In this document: one piece after another, positions 1-12,470 of the stretch | Layout of the letters: every line of letters starts with the position of its first letter | How positions within the stretch are numbered: the stretch's first letter is position 1 | Assembly (NCBI RefSeq): GCF_032854445.1 | Contig: NC_088301.1 | Location: forward strand, 27,326,402 to 27,390,401 | Direction: 5' to 3' | DNA length: 64,000 nt | Source of the DNA: Liolophura sinensis | Lineage: Eukaryota > Mollusca > Polyplacophora > Chitonida > Chitonidae | Made by a program: the position numbers and the translations under genes | The notes under the pieces: generated by a model | Databases searched by the model: none | Told to the model about the DNA's origin: nothing | What the model saw: the letters and a program-made list of their open reading frames with translations, nothing else

Positions 1-3000
1 GTACCTGAGTAGATGTGAGGTAGATGACGGTATTTCAGAACTCGGCCAAACGACCGTCTTTTATAAATCAAGGGCTTCAATAATGAAGGGTCAATTAGTC
101 TCCATAGCAACGCCCAGTACGCAGGGAATCACCTGAAGTTCCGGTCGAATAACTCGATGCCTGTAATTATTGGTGAATAATTTTCGATTCTAACTCGTCC
201 ATGGATGACTAGACCGTCATCTCAGTGAGACGATGCGAACCAGTAAGTATAAAGCGAGAAAAACTTTATCAGACCTGTTAAATACGTCTTCAAATCTAGT
301 GAAACGTCTTGCTAGTGTTTCCTGTCTCACTTCACAAATTTTCAAAAGCTTCTTGGCAAAACTGTAGCGGATGGTGCAAGAAAGCTAGTAATAATAAATA
401 AGACGTTATAATCCAACGGTGAAACACAGGGACCAGAGGTTTCTGCAAAAGCCTTGGTGATAGGGTTGACTACAGTGGTGTGTCAATAGTTTTTTTTTGA
501 ATGAAACTTGCCAGGTACATTTAAAAGGTTCCATACATCTCAAGAATTCAAAACACTTGTTTCACTCTGTGGCTGATGTATTACAGGTGAGAGCTTGATG
601 TTTACATTTTTCCATGGAAAGGCCATGAACAGGAAACAGGGCAACTACTCGAACTTTTGATTCTCACCTTTCACCAATGCTCATTTTTTTTTGACATGTA
701 GCTTAATTACAAATCTGATCGATAAAGCGATTTCTCGTGCCCGGTTATTCAGTATCTTGTTGAGAGGAACCTACAGTATTTCGCGCTCAGTTGAGACAGC
801 TAGATGGTTTCTACTTGGTTTCACATATTGGCAAGGGTTCTTAACCTGGACTTAACAGCACACAGAGCGAAACATGAAATATTACAAAAACGCATAACAT
901 ATAGAGAGCATACACAGTGTGATAGTGGCAAATGGTAACACGTAAACAAGTGAAATACGGCCTCTTGTCAATTCACCTCAATTAAGGTTTTATTCTAACA
1001 GTTAATGTAAATGCATAAATAGTAGCAAATAACAAATAAAAGACTTATTAGCCGAATTAGGTAAAAGAATGCAGTGAGGTGAACTGCTATTTATTAGACG
1101 TTACTGGTCAAGAATTCCTCAAAATGAATTGTGTTGTCATTACATTTAATATACAATAACATTAAAACAATGCAAAGGGAACGGGCCTCGGAGATGCTTA
1201 GTTCACCAGCAGAATCCTGGTTTATGCAGGAATATAATACTATAAAAAGACGAATGAATCTCTATATTGTAATCTGAGAAAAAATAAATCTTGCCTACAT
1301 GTAAGGCAGTTGCATTCTAATTTTATTCCAACGAATGAATGAAGGATTATGGCTTAACGCCATGTTTCATCCAAACATTTTCTAAAGAAATAATTAGATA
1401 CATAACTCAAATCACAACATAACGGTTATTTTAACTATTATATATCAAGTGGTAAAAAGGCTACTGACAGCCCTTGACATAAGGAATCTCAGGTTCGAAT
1501 CTGGCTAACGTTGCATGGTTTGGCCGCATCCTTATTTATTTTATTTATTTGATTGTTGTTGAAAGCAATACTCGAGAATTTTTCACTTATACAGTGGTGG
1601 TCAGTTTCATGGGCCGGAGAAACCAAATTGCAAGGGATAAACCACTGATCTTTGGCAAGTTAATGATGAACTTTAGCACTGATGATGTACACATTTGCAT
1701 ATTGGTGGAAAACAATTACGTGGTCAACGAACGTTAGACTGCAAAAACGGCCACACGACCGTCTTCAACCGCTTGATCTGACTGAAGGCTCACAAGCATT
1801 GAAAGCGAGTTCTCTATACTGTGATACTCTTTCATTTGTGGGAATGGCACAAAAAAAAGCAGTTCCCAAGTGAAAAGAAAGTAAATCATAAATGAAACGG
1901 ATACGTTATTACATGTAATCATGGTTACATTTTGCTAACTAATAACGTGAAGTGTTATTGGTGAATTTATAAAATAATCCGAAATACATCTCACCGGGCG
2001 CCGGGCACTGTATCCCACTGACATTAGAATGAAAAGACCGTGAGACAAATGAGTGTTGCTTGACGTACACATTGCCATCTTTCTATGGGCGGCTTGTTTA
2101 GTTGGACTTATTTTTAGCGTCAGTCTTAATTGTGCTGTACCCTCGAACGACACTGACTCGTTCCATCAGTGAAGCTCTCACCTCTCGAAGATCAATAATC
2201 TTCGCTTTCATGTTTTAGAAATAAAAAATAAAACAAAATGATGATATCACAAAAAAGGGGGTGACTCTACAGAACTTTGACATTCTAAGAGTTCTGTTCA
2301 ATCATAGTATTGATGAGTGTGGCACTTGGATGTAGGCCTATACATCTGATAATCACGATTCAAACGTTTTCCAAATAGCTACGCCGATCCGCATAATGTT
2401 CCCTTTGAACGATATCTCATCACCTGAGGTTAATTAGCTGTCCATATAAATATACTTACATATGTAAAGATGAGATAGGATCTAGGATTTCTAGCGTGTC
2501 GCAAACGGAGTCAATGTCCGAGTATGACATTAGGAATTTCTATTTCAAGCCCCACTACATAACAAAAAATGACCTGGTTACGACTGAATATTTCAATCAA
2601 TGTACTGTATCATCGAAAATCAGTAGGCTATAAATCTATTCCAGCAATCTACTGACGAAGCAACCAGGTGTTATGCATATAACTATAACCGCTAAAATTC
2701 CATAAACTGGGACCGAGTTCACGAAACTTCCCGAGTCCAGTAAATTGCTTTGATACATTGTTTATTTTAAACTAGCCTATTTATATTAATTTGTGGAGCT
2801 CCTCGCTGGCAAAGCCAACTAACTGCTTGCACTGATTGGTTTTCATCTATATATGGTATATCTGGGGCCTTGTGCGAATACTTAAATACACAATTGTATA
2901 TATTTTGCTTTAAATGTACGGTATTTATTCACAATTTAGTGTTTTTGTACTTCGAGTTTTGAAATCTGATTCGGATTTTGTGACCCAAAATAGCCCTAAA

Positions 3001-4538
3001 TTCACTTCATGTACTTTCAAAAGTCGATCCTGATTTATTGTCGCTGCCTTGCAACAATCAGTGTTTGTGTGACGCGTGTTTTTAGCTTCGACAGCTGGAG
3101 GTGACGCCGTTATTATTAGGGGCGGTGATCCAATTGTTGTTCTTGAACGCGGTTTTTACGTACTTGAGGTGCGTGTACGCGTCGCAGCTGAACACGCATT
3201 GGTGTTAATACGCGTCTTTTAAATGGATTTTTAGATTGTTGATGCTTTTTCGGTTTGCGATTAATATAAAAATGTTTTCATAAAATATATTAAACTTTCG
3301 GGTATAGTTAACAGTAGTTTTAATTCTTACTCATATCTGGGACAACATTAGTCTTAATTCTTACTCAGATCTGGGACTATTATATACATTGTATATATAT
3401 TGTATATACTAGTCCCAGCTCAGATTAGCGAGAAAAACGTTGAACTGTGACAATTCACCATTATGCCGTGACCAAGACATCGAAAGGTCTATATTTAAAA
3501 ACCGTTAGGTTTATAGCCCACGCCCGTAATCTCGATTAACCACAAACACGGTGGTAAATTTCTTCCACAAGAAAAAAGGCGTTTCATTTATATTTGATTG
3601 ATTATTGATTTTCAAGGCACTTTGAGATAAAGGAGTCTTAGAGTTGCGAAAGCTTTTAAAGTTAGCCCCCATAAATGTCGTTTAAGTGTAATATTGAAGT
3701 TAAGATATACTATCGTCTGTATACTTTATATATATAGTCCAGTATCGGATCGATCAACAGATAACCTGTAATGGACGATTTGCTGAGTAAAATATATAAG
3801 CTCTAAACATGAGTCTGACCTTTACTTCTTATATTGGACGAAAAACAACGTAAACATCTATTATCACAAATCAAAGACGGACAGAAACGCGGGAATTTTA
3901 AGTCTAGAAGAAGATTGGATTTCTCATGAATTGTTTTTTTTTTTTTTTTTTTTGTTTCCAGCGAAGGTGATCTGGCCGAATTTATCTGAAACGTATTATT
4001 ACTTGGTTTGTAATGGGTTTGACCAGAAGATGACCTGACCTTACTGTTATTGTCAGGAGTGGACAAACTGCCTTGCTGTTTTAAAGTGAACAATGGCATT
4101 GCTGTCAATGCCACTGTTCCACTGATACCTTTACATGGACGTCACGTCGGTGTGGTTAACATATCGCATTTCCCGACGTAACATGAGCTCGGGAAGCTCG
4201 TCACATGGCCTAGCACGTCTCCCAACAAAGGCGGCATTATTCCAGGTGACTCAGTTTATAACCTTTAAACAGGTTTATTTTCTTTGCTCATCTGACAATC
4301 TCCATTAACACATCTCCGTGTCTTGAGCGCAATCGATACGACATAACAGTGCTGCATTCCTCCAGAGTGAATTGTGAAGCTGGTGACCTCCGCAGGGAGA
4401 TACTCTCTTCAAACACTAATGTTAAAATCTCACAATTTTGTAAGCGTTAAAATGATACAGTATGTTAAATTGTATATAACTTGATTGCCAACATCTTAAA
4501 ATCTAGACCACACAATGATTGGTTGCAGGTTGTAAAAT
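1..4538. other. Intergenic stretch without a recognised gene
   Basis: AT-rich DNA with only short, low-complexity open frames and no protein family I recognise. It holds a tRNA-like head at about 1450-1510, a SINE 3' part at 1532-1735, two copies of a roughly 34-bp unit around 3313-3380, and a T17-like run near 3937-3953. The rest shows no structure I can support. It may contain upstream sequence of the ankyrin gene that starts at 7199, but nothing shows this. Confidence 0.6.
1450..1735. repeat. SINE-B fragment with adjacent tRNA-like head
   Basis: A tRNA-like block with a box-B-like AGGTTCGAATC lies at about 1480-1500 on the plus strand. From 1532 a minus-strand SINE 3' part follows: a TTTATTTATTTGATTG-type tail, then TTTCACTTATAC and a GGTCAGTTTCATGGG block. 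This matches the family seen again near 29.6 kb. I call it SINE-B. The head and tail may be two separate insertions because they face different ways. Confidence 0.5.
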
Positions 4539-4679
4539 ATTTATTTATTTATTCGATTGATGTGTAACGCCCTACTCAAAAATATTTCACTTCTACGACG
4601 GAGGCCAGCATTATGGTGGGAGGAAACCGGGCGGAGTCCGGGGTAAGCCCACGACCATCCGCAGGTTGCTGACAGACGG
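4539..4679 (-). repeat. SINE-A, 3' part
   Basis: Minus-strand fragment of the commonest short interspersed repeat in the window. It keeps the TTTATT tail, the ACTCAAAAATATTTCACTT block, the GGCCAGCATTATGGTGGGA block and the CATCCGCAGGTTGCTG block, but lacks the tRNA-like head. Confidence 0.85.
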
Positions 4680-5070
4680 TAGTAAGATAATATCAGATTA
4701 CATGTTAAACAGTTATATTGGGGAGTCACACCTTGCTGTATTAATCTGACATAGGATGCAGCGTTAAATTACAACAGTTTCCTTATGATATTATATGTTA
4801 ATTTTTTAATACTTTACAAAATCTTGACAAACCATCAGAAATGCCCTCCTTTCTCTAATCGTTGTCAAAATGCTGGATATGACAAACTTGACTGTGGTCT
4901 TCATACACAGAATAACATGTTATGGGTGAACAGTTACGCTTTCATTTTTTGTAAAATTATTCTCAACTGGCTGATTCTGAGAGCGCTTGTGGAAGTTATA
5001 TTAAATTTTATGAAAACATTATTAAGGTTTTAATATCAATCTATACAATGGCCCAAAGTTATTCATGCTA

Positions 5071-5335
5071 TTTTATTTATTTACTTGATTGGTCTTTTAC
5101 GCCGTACTCAAGAACATTTCACTTACACGACGGCAGCCAGGATTACGGTGGGTTGAAACCGGGCAGAGCCCGGGGGAAACCCACGACCATCCGCAGGTTG
5201 CTGTGAGACTTCACACTTGCAGGCGGAGTGAAACCAGCATGAGCTGGACTTAAAATCACAGGGACAGCATTGGTGAGAAGCTCCTGGATCATTACGCTGT
5301 GCTATCGCGCTAACCAACTGAGCCACGGAGGCCCC
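5071..5335 (-). repeat. SINE-A, full length
   Basis: Full-length minus-strand copy of about 265 bp. Read on the minus strand it begins with a tRNA-like head (GGGGCCTCCGTGGCTCAGTT, with box A TGGCTCAGTTGG), then box B (TTTAAGTCC here, GTTCAAGTCC in other copies), then the conserved 3' module, ending in an (AAAT)n tail. The pol III boxes are what identify it as a tRNA-derived SINE. Confidence 0.9.
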
Positions 5336-5473
5336 AAGTGACGTTGTATAGAAACTGTCCATTGCTTATTATTTTAGTTTTTAGAACATTACGTCATTGG
5401 CGATACCTCTCTTTGTACAAACTGCTTATATGCACGTATATTAGTCAAATGCAGCACGACTAATTAACATCGG

Positions 5474-5690
5474 AGCATTCGTGGCTGAGTGGAGCAGAAT
5501 GACTCAGGAGCCGAGCAACAATGCGATGGCTACGGGTTCAAGTCCAGCTGGTCGTTAGTGGGGGAGTCTGCCAACAACTTGTTATACCCGGTTTCCGCCA
5601 ACAAGCAGTGCTTACCGCCGGGGTATAAGTGAAACATCCTTGTGTACTGCGTAAAACATCATTCAAAGAAGTTTAAATAACTCAATCATT
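5474..5690 (+). repeat. Diverged SINE-A relative, plus strand
   Basis: The head shows GTGGCTGAGTGGAGC (box A) and GGGTTCAAGTCCAG (box B). It is followed by a shortened 3' module (CCCGGTTTCCGCC, then GTATAAGTGAAACATCC and GTAAAACATC). It differs enough from the other copies to be a subfamily or an old copy. Confidence 0.7.
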
Positions 5691-5714
5691 AACATATATT
5701 TACTCTGATAATTT

Positions 5715-6005
5715 TCAGTCACGAACCGCTTCCGCGGCGAATAGTTAGAGAGTTCGTCGGAAGATCCGGGATCAAATCCTGGATGGATCGTACCAAAGAT
5801 GCTAAAATTGCTACCTTGCTTGGCGCTCAGTGCTGGGAGGTTGCAGGAAGGAAACAGGACTTGATGTTAGTATAATAATTTGACTGGGCGTGGTGTCATG
5901 ACTGGTGTTTTCGGCATGATACTTCAGTGCCGGCAATATATGTACACACACGTAATGACTCCTCGTCGCCACATGACCGAAAAATTAAGTACGGTGTAAA
6001 AGCAT
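5715..6005 (+). repeat. SINE-C, near full length
   Basis: A second tRNA-like head with box B GGGATCAAATCC near 5765 is followed by a different body: GTGTTTTCGGCATGATACTT, then CTCCTCGTCGCCACATGACC and a GTACGGTGTAAAAG end. The same body recurs at 36.15-36.38 kb and, reversed, at 45.97-46.28 kb. I use SINE-C as a local name. Confidence 0.7.
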
Positions 6006-7198
6006 AATCGTACACATATTCAATATCGGGCAATACACCTTTGCAGTTCATTTTAAATCCGGATGAAATGAATCAATCAGCTACTCTTGGTACATTTCCG
6101 GCAAGCCTAAGATCTAGTCTTCGTGAATTTACATGTATTGGTGACTGCTTAATTTTACCATGTTTAGTTTAATTGCTTTTCTTGTGGTAACATAGAGATA
6201 GAAATGTTAAGAAACTTAGTAACTCTAAAAAGCATAGCGGTTCTACAGATATGGTGGTATAACGACAAAAATATGTACGGACAGAAGGACAGACGGATAG
6301 ACGGACAGGGTCATACCATCCATAATTATGTGGAGGGGCTTATAAAAACTGATTTTCCTCTTTCAACTTTGTAACAAGTATTGTGATTTACTGATAAATT
6401 ATAATTAGTTGATTTAGAAGATTAGGAATGAAATGGTGCGAAAATTACTATAAACCTATCAAATGAAATAGGAGTAAACGGCTTCCTGTAATTCAGTGGT
6501 AAACAGTGTATATGACGCGACGTGACACGTTCTGCTGACACCCATGTATAGTGCGACAGGGCTGGCGCGTGCATCACAGTGAGGCAATGTTCACAGTTCT
6601 ACAAACAATGCTCACAGTTAGGCAATGATCCGTTAGGTTTGCACACCAGATCATGACAACATAATTGCCTCGAGCTATTCACACACGAAGTATAGCTGGT
6701 ATCAAATCTCAACATGAACTCCACATTATATATAGGTATATAATAAAAATCGCGATTGTGTTCCCCTTCCAAAATCCGCCTTAATCAGATTAACCACATT
6801 CTATTTATGTGTCGTTAATCGGCTTGGCGAGATCAACCGACTGCCGTGCATAAAGTTTGTCGACGAATTATGGATAAAGGGAGGAATATAAGGGGTTTCT
6901 ATTTCCCTGGGGGTCATATCCGATAGCCACTTAGCAACGACACTGAGACGCCGGAAAGCGGACTGATTTCGAACCTAATCATACATGTATAGGTTCCACT
7001 GCGGACTACAAGGATCAAGGATTTTCAGCAACGTTCTAACCGTGCGGTGCGCCAAATTTGTGGATGCCATAGTTCTCTACCGAGCTGAAACCAAAAACTC
7101 CGATATTTGACGGGACAATTTATGGATGTGGATGTTTTGCGAATATGAAATAAGTTAAGCTTTTTGTATTTAATTAGGCTACGTTTGTAATTCCCGGG
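6006..7198. other. Upstream region of the ankyrin-repeat gene
   Basis: No open frame or repeat family is recognised here. The last hundred bases before 7199 should hold the 5' untranslated region of the ankyrin gene. I see no clear TATA box or initiator that would fix a transcription start. Confidence 0.4.
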
Positions 7199-7246
7199 AT
7201 GTCGGCCAACGTCTTCGAGTTGGTGTGTTACAATCGCTACAGACAG
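7199..7246 (+). CDS. Ankyrin-repeat protein, coding exon 1 (start codon)
   Basis: Sixteen codons, MSANVFELVCYNRYRQ, followed directly by a GTAATT splice donor. I chose this ATG because the exon ends in phase 0. It joins exon 2 at 10206 to make a continuous first ankyrin helix pair (VFELVCYNRYRQ into ARLVLEAGGDPN). The start context is CCGGGATGT, which is only moderate. The exon is too short for ordinary gene finders and was found by asking what the second exon needs upstream. A longer 5' exon with an earlier start cannot be excluded. Confidence 0.75.
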
Positions 7247-7790
7247 GTAATTATTAATACCTATTACTTAAACAATGAAGAATTATAATGTGAAAATAAT
7301 AAAAACGCGATAAAAGACGCAAGATAACATCATTTTACTTTTATGGTAAAGTGCATTTCCAGGAGATCAACAACTCTTTATAAGCAATGCGCCGTAACAG
7401 TAGATTATCATCTCATGCTTTATTTCGCAGCCAAATCGTTATAAAGAGAAGAGCACAATTCGCCGTGCAAGTTACAGTTAAAATAAGTATATATACGTAT
7501 TTAATTCGATGATAAGCCAATATTGAAAGCCTATTTACGGTATACTTTTCTTTTGCCGTAAAACACAAAAAACTAAATATTATAAACATTTGCTGCCTCT
7601 GCAAAGAGACGTACACATGTGCATAGCTGACAATTATACCACGTATACTCTCGCACTGGTATACTGTGTGGAAATCCCTTATGTTTGGTCTAGTATTTTG
7701 CTTCTTCGTTCGAGTTACGTAGCTTCATTTCAAAAAGAGCAATGTGCAATCATTGGTGCGATTCGTAGTTACACTATATATAGATATACC

Positions 7791-7892
7791 GCCGGGATGT
7801 GCCCGGTTTCCTCACGTCACAATGCTGGCCGCCATCATATAAGTGAAACATTCTTGAGTATGCGGCGTAAAACACGTATCAAATAAATAAAT
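7791..7892 (+). repeat. SINE-A, 3' part
   Basis: Plus-strand fragment with CCCGGTTTCCTCACG, AATGCTGGCCGCCATCATAT, AAGTGAAACATTCTTGAGTA and a CAAATAAATAAAT tail. The head is missing. Confidence 0.85.
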
Positions 7893-9649
7893 GTACGGAT
7901 TTACTGTGTAACGTTTTTCTATAGCAATTTTGGAGCTATATAAACGCTATATATAGACGTAGTTCTTTGTTGGTTTGGAAAATCAATCCAGTGTCTGTAA
8001 GTTTTATTCAGGAGGTATATAAAAAGTTCATTCAAGCTTAATATGGTTGCCAAGGATTTGGTTGAAACAGACATTTAAAAGTATTGAAGTCAGGGGATCT
8101 TCAGGTTTACAATCAGTCTTATACATGATTCAAAACAAGCCCTAAGACAGCTGTGGTATGTTTAACATGATAAGTATATAGGGAAACCAATGGCGAGTGA
8201 ATACCCATTCATTAATACTAGAAACAAATGACGTCACAATGACGTGATTTATTTACAAGGCAGGATGAATGGGAACGAATTTTTTCTCTCAGAATTTTCT
8301 TTCATCTCTTTTTACATAAGACAATGAAATGACTGATGTTGTATCATGTACAAAATATCACCACAAAACCATTTATTAATAAAACTTATATGTTATGAAC
8401 TGTTTTGTAAAAATTAAAAATATGAGTGGGCAAACAACAGAAAGATTAGGCTGGAAATATTTTACTGCCTTGGATCTTCCCAATGCATATCCCTTTGTCT
8501 ATGATATCAGTATAAACGATATAACTAACGAACGTTTCGGAGCAAACGGCAATGTCTAATGCCATTCGTACACTACGGCGAAAAAGACGTGAAAGAGAAA
8601 TGCAAAATTACTCAAAATATATACAAAAATTAACCCTCATTCTTCTTGAAAAACTATATCTCTGACTTACCCTGTACTGTAGTTAACAGGTAAGCTCGTG
8701 TCGTAGTCTAGGCCAATATCCTAACCATTCACCCTTCCGGCAACTCGTTATATATGCAGTGGATCGCTTCAAAACCGCGAGCTAGTTAATTTTTCAATGT
8801 GAAAAGTTGTAGTAGCTTCTCTGAGGTAAACAAAGTTCATATATCTACTAAACACACGATATCAAGTGTACGGCTATCCATATTAACTGCAAAAGAGATC
8901 AACGAATGTGGATCGAAAACATCAAACAGTATAATTTATACGACAAGCATACAGAATATAGGGCTATTCTTTAAAATCTCCCCCTTCTCTCACAGTAAAA
9001 TCCTCTCTGCATAATGTGTTGTTACATTCTGTAAGCATACGTCAATACACCATTATAAGAAAGAGGTCAGTGGCGTATATCCAAATATCAGGCCATCGTC
9101 AGGGCGTTACCTCCACCTTCTCTGGGAATGCTCGGCTGAGCACTGAGAGAAATATACGTGCTATTTGTCCACACTGGTACTCATATAGCCGTGACTGTCT
9201 GATTATTTTATGGTCAGTTCGTTAGCAGATAGGCTCACCAAAAGAATTCGTCTTTCATAACTCACAATATCTGTGTCAAAATTAAAATTCATCAGACTGT
9301 CAAACTATTGCGTTCTGTGTCAAATTCGTAAAGATTTGTTTGATTTATTTCTTGTTTGACTGTTACATTTACATAAAAGACGTAAGTTACCTATATAAAG
9401 GAAGAGACATTCAAATTGGCTTTTATTGATGTTGCATAACGTTCATTCGTGTAATATTTTCTCGTCAAGCCTGTTAAGTATAGGGCTTAACACTTTATGT
9501 TTGAACTTTGCACGGTCTAAATTCTGACCTAGTATACTCCTTGCCCTAAATTTTCTGAATAATACAATAAAGTATCCCAGGCCGTGCAGGGCCAGGGCTT
9601 GTTCCATTCATGATGATAATAGAATCTATTCTAGCAGGGGGAACCCTTC

Positions 9650-9928
9650 TTGAATGAGTGTGTTAAGATGTTTGTCTCGGAATCGCCAGGACAAACGAGA
9701 TCGGCTGCAGGTTCAATCTCTCACAAAGAATAGGGAATTTGTGGATTGAATGCCACTGGTACATCGTGACACCTAAACAATTCAAATTTTGTCAGTAAGT
9801 TGCCAAAGGTCGTTGGTTCAGCCCGGACACTCTGGTTTTCTACACCTATAATAATGGCTGACATCGCTAAAATGAAAATTACCGAGTATGGCGCATCAAA
9901 TAACAGTATGCAATCAAATAAATAAATG
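9650..9928 (+). repeat. SINE-B, near full length
   Basis: The tRNA-like head has box B CAGGTTCAATCTC near 9710. The body carries TTGCCAAAGGTCGTTGGTTC and GGTTTTCTACACCTATAAT, and the tail is CAAATAAATAAATGA. The 3' block is related to that of SINE-A but the head is different. Confidence 0.6.
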
Positions 9929-10007
9929 AATGAAAACGACCCCCGTCATGTAAGCAAAATATATTAAGCATGGCGTAGAATACCATGCTATCACAGAAAA
10001 TGTCCAA

Positions 10008-10126
<119 letters not shown>

Positions 10127-10205
10127 TACAAAGACGATTCTTTTAGTCTTTCCACTACTGTATCATGTCACACTGTGTATTCTTTCACTCGTATTTGAAT
10201 TCCAG

Positions 10206-10439
10206 GCACGACTAGTCTTAGAAGCAGGTGGCGATCCTAATTTCCGGAATGAGCGACAGGAAACTCCCCTTATGGCATGCGTCATGTTTATCAAGGAGCC
10301 GGACCGGCGGACGCAGTTAATGCGCATGCTCATTGGGTTTGGAGCGGACGTCAATGCGGCGAATGATAAAGGACAGACCGTAATGATGTACGCATGTATT
10401 CTGAATCAAATAGACTCGGTTCTAGTTCTGATCGACCAG
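10206..10439 (+). CDS. Ankyrin-repeat protein, coding exon 2
   Basis: Exactly 78 codons, phase 0 at both ends, with acceptor TTCCAG and donor GTAAGA. It encodes the core ankyrin repeats. LVLEAGGDPNFRN, then ETPLMACV, then LIGFGADVNAANDKGQTVMM and YACI show the usual TPLh/ALhA and GADVN-xxDxxGxT signatures. The first repeat has an unusually long helix-to-helix spacing (IKEPDRRTQLMRM), a feature also seen in the ANKRD34 family. That is my basis for suggesting an ANKRD34-like protein. Residues 17-94 of the predicted protein. Ankyrin repeats bind partner proteins; no partner can be named from this sequence. Confidence 0.9.
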
Positions 10440-10499
10440 GTAAGACAAACACCATGTTTAATTGTTTCCTTGTCTGTTTCCCGCATTTACCAATCATCA

Positions 10500-10757
10500 T
10501 TTATTTATTTATTTATTTGATTGGTGTTTTACGCCGTACTCAAGAATATTTCACTTTTACGACGGCGGCCAGCATTATGGCAGAGCCCGGGGGAAACCCA
10601 CGATCATCCGCAGGTTGCTGTCAGACCTTCCCACGTACGGCCGGAGAGGAAACCAGCATGAGCTGGACTTGAACTCACAGCGACCGCATTGGTGAGAGAC
10701 TTCTGGGTCATTGCGCTGCGCTAGCGCGCTAACCGACTGAGCTAACCGGAAGCCCCC
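10500..10757 (-). repeat. SINE-A, full length, inside intron 2
   Basis: Minus-strand copy with an (AAAT)n tail, the complete 3' module, box B GTTCAAGTCC and box A GGCTCAGT-type sequence altered to TAGCTCAGTCGG. A short open frame inside it is not a gene. Confidence 0.9.
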
Positions 10758-11816
10758 ACCAATCATCATTGGTCACGTTTCCTCCTCACGCCCCTTCAAG
10801 CCAACCTATTCAGCCGACCTCCGGCAAATTTAGCATATCGCCCCTATACTTAAATATAGCTGTTCCAATAACTGACATGTGCTCTGAGTATTTGGTTGGC
10901 AGGTTGTGATCGGCTACGATTTGTTGTAGAAGGGTAGATGGTATTTCTCCCGTCTAGATACCTCATTGGGCTCAACTTTTTTTTTCTATATAATATGTAA
11001 ACCAATAGTTTATTCTTTTCGGCAACTCTTAGAAGCATTGGTACACTAACCGCAATTTAGCACATGTGTGAAATTCTGTAGAGCCACACGGTTAGAGTTT
11101 AGGCCACAGGATCACAAATATATCTCAGACTTAAGTGTTTCAAAGTGTTTTACTGGACTAAAATTGTGACATAAACCATGAGGATTTTTAGTTTTGTTTT
11201 AAATATAAGTTTTATGTCGGACATTCGTATACCATTCGTAGTCCGTAAAGGGCGTTCCAAGTCGATAATCGCAAGATCCATTTCCAAAATAACGTTTAAC
11301 GCTAGCTCCCAAAGACAAAGGTATGTAAGAAATTATACAAATGGGAAATAAAGCAGGTAACACACAAGAGAGAAGCGATCATCAGTTTTCAATGATGCTG
11401 GACAGACAGTTGATATTCCAGGCATGAATTCCATATCAAAGTTCAAATTCGTAGTTCATGAATGTGTTCCAGGTCAAATAACAATTAGACAAGTATCTCA
11501 GTCCCGCTTTGATTGCAACTGTTCATAAAGGCATCATGCAGATGTAATGAGCATAGCTGCCTTTACGGTCCCTAGCCGCGGGTTAAGCGGTGTTAGATAC
11601 AGTTTGAAAATGACGAGCGTCACAGACCTTAAGCGAACAGATTATGATTCAAAAGTAACGTTACCCTAATACCTAGTATTACCCTAATACCTAGGGTTTT
11701 TGACACTTTGACACAAAAATGAAAATTAGCATTTAAGTTCGAATAAGAGCTCAGGAATAATGCCACAAGTTCGATAGAAGACTAAGAGAGCATTGTGATC
11801 CTATGACCATAGATAG

Positions 11817-12392
11817 CGCATTCGGTCCTTGTTGCATACAAGATAAGCAATATGACATGATGTTCCACACGATTCGGTCCTTGTTGCACACAAGATAAGC
11901 AATATGACATGATGTTCCACACGATTCGGTCCTTGTTGCACACAAGATAAGCAATATGACATGATGTTCCACACGATTCGGTCCTTGTTGCACACAAGAA
12001 AAGCAATATGACATGATGTTCCACACGATTCGGTCCTTGTTGCACACAAGATAAGCAATATGACATGATGTTCCACACGGTTCGGTCCTTGTTGCACACA
12101 AGATAAGCAATATGACATGATGTTCCACACGATTCGGTCCTTGTTGCACACAAGATAAGCAATATGACATGATGTTCCACACGGTTCGGTACTTGTTGCA
12201 TACAAGATAAGCAATACGACATGATGTTTCACAGAATTCAGCCCTTGTTGCACATAAGATAAGCAATATGACATGATGTTCCACAGGATTCGGTCCTTGT
12301 TGCACACAAGATAAGCAATATGACATGATGTTCCACAGGATTCGGTCCTTGTTGCATACAAAGTAAGTAATATGACATGATGTTCCACAGGA
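11817..12392. repeat. 52-bp satellite array, about 11 copies
   Basis: The unit contains TTCGGTCCTTGTTGCACACA, then AGATAAGCAATATGACATGA, then TGTTCCACACGA. Copies in the centre are almost identical; copies at both edges have a few substitutions, as expected for an array homogenised from the middle. Because 52 is not a multiple of three and the unit has no stops on the minus strand, long minus-strand frames run through it in all three phases. These are artefacts, not proteins. Confidence 0.97.
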
Positions 12393-12470
12393 TGAAGCTT
12401 TCTAGATATAAAATCTTTTGCTTCACATGAAAGTAACAGAGATGAAAATCAACTCTGTTTTTGTCTTCAG

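Larger units (their letters stand above)
10440..12470 (+). other. Intron 2 of the ankyrin-repeat gene
   Basis: A 2.03-kb intron (donor GTAAGA, acceptor TTTTTGTCTTCAG) made up largely of insertions: a full-length SINE-A at 10500-10757 and a 52-bp satellite at 11817-12392 that ends about 80 bases before exon 3. Between them, 10758-11816 shows nothing recognisable. Confidence 0.8.

Noticed and set aside
10575-10769. SINE-derived short frames (and similar ones at 18133, 26515, 37537, 42200, 43153 and 59103)
   Set aside because: They recur wherever SINE-A occurs and simply translate the repeat (for example RRTQEYFTYTTAASIM).
11751-12388. Three long overlapping minus-strand frames with a repeating MSYCLSCVQQGPN motif
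   Set aside because: They are the three phases of the 52-bp satellite; the protein repeat is forced by the DNA repeat and there is no start context or splice support.
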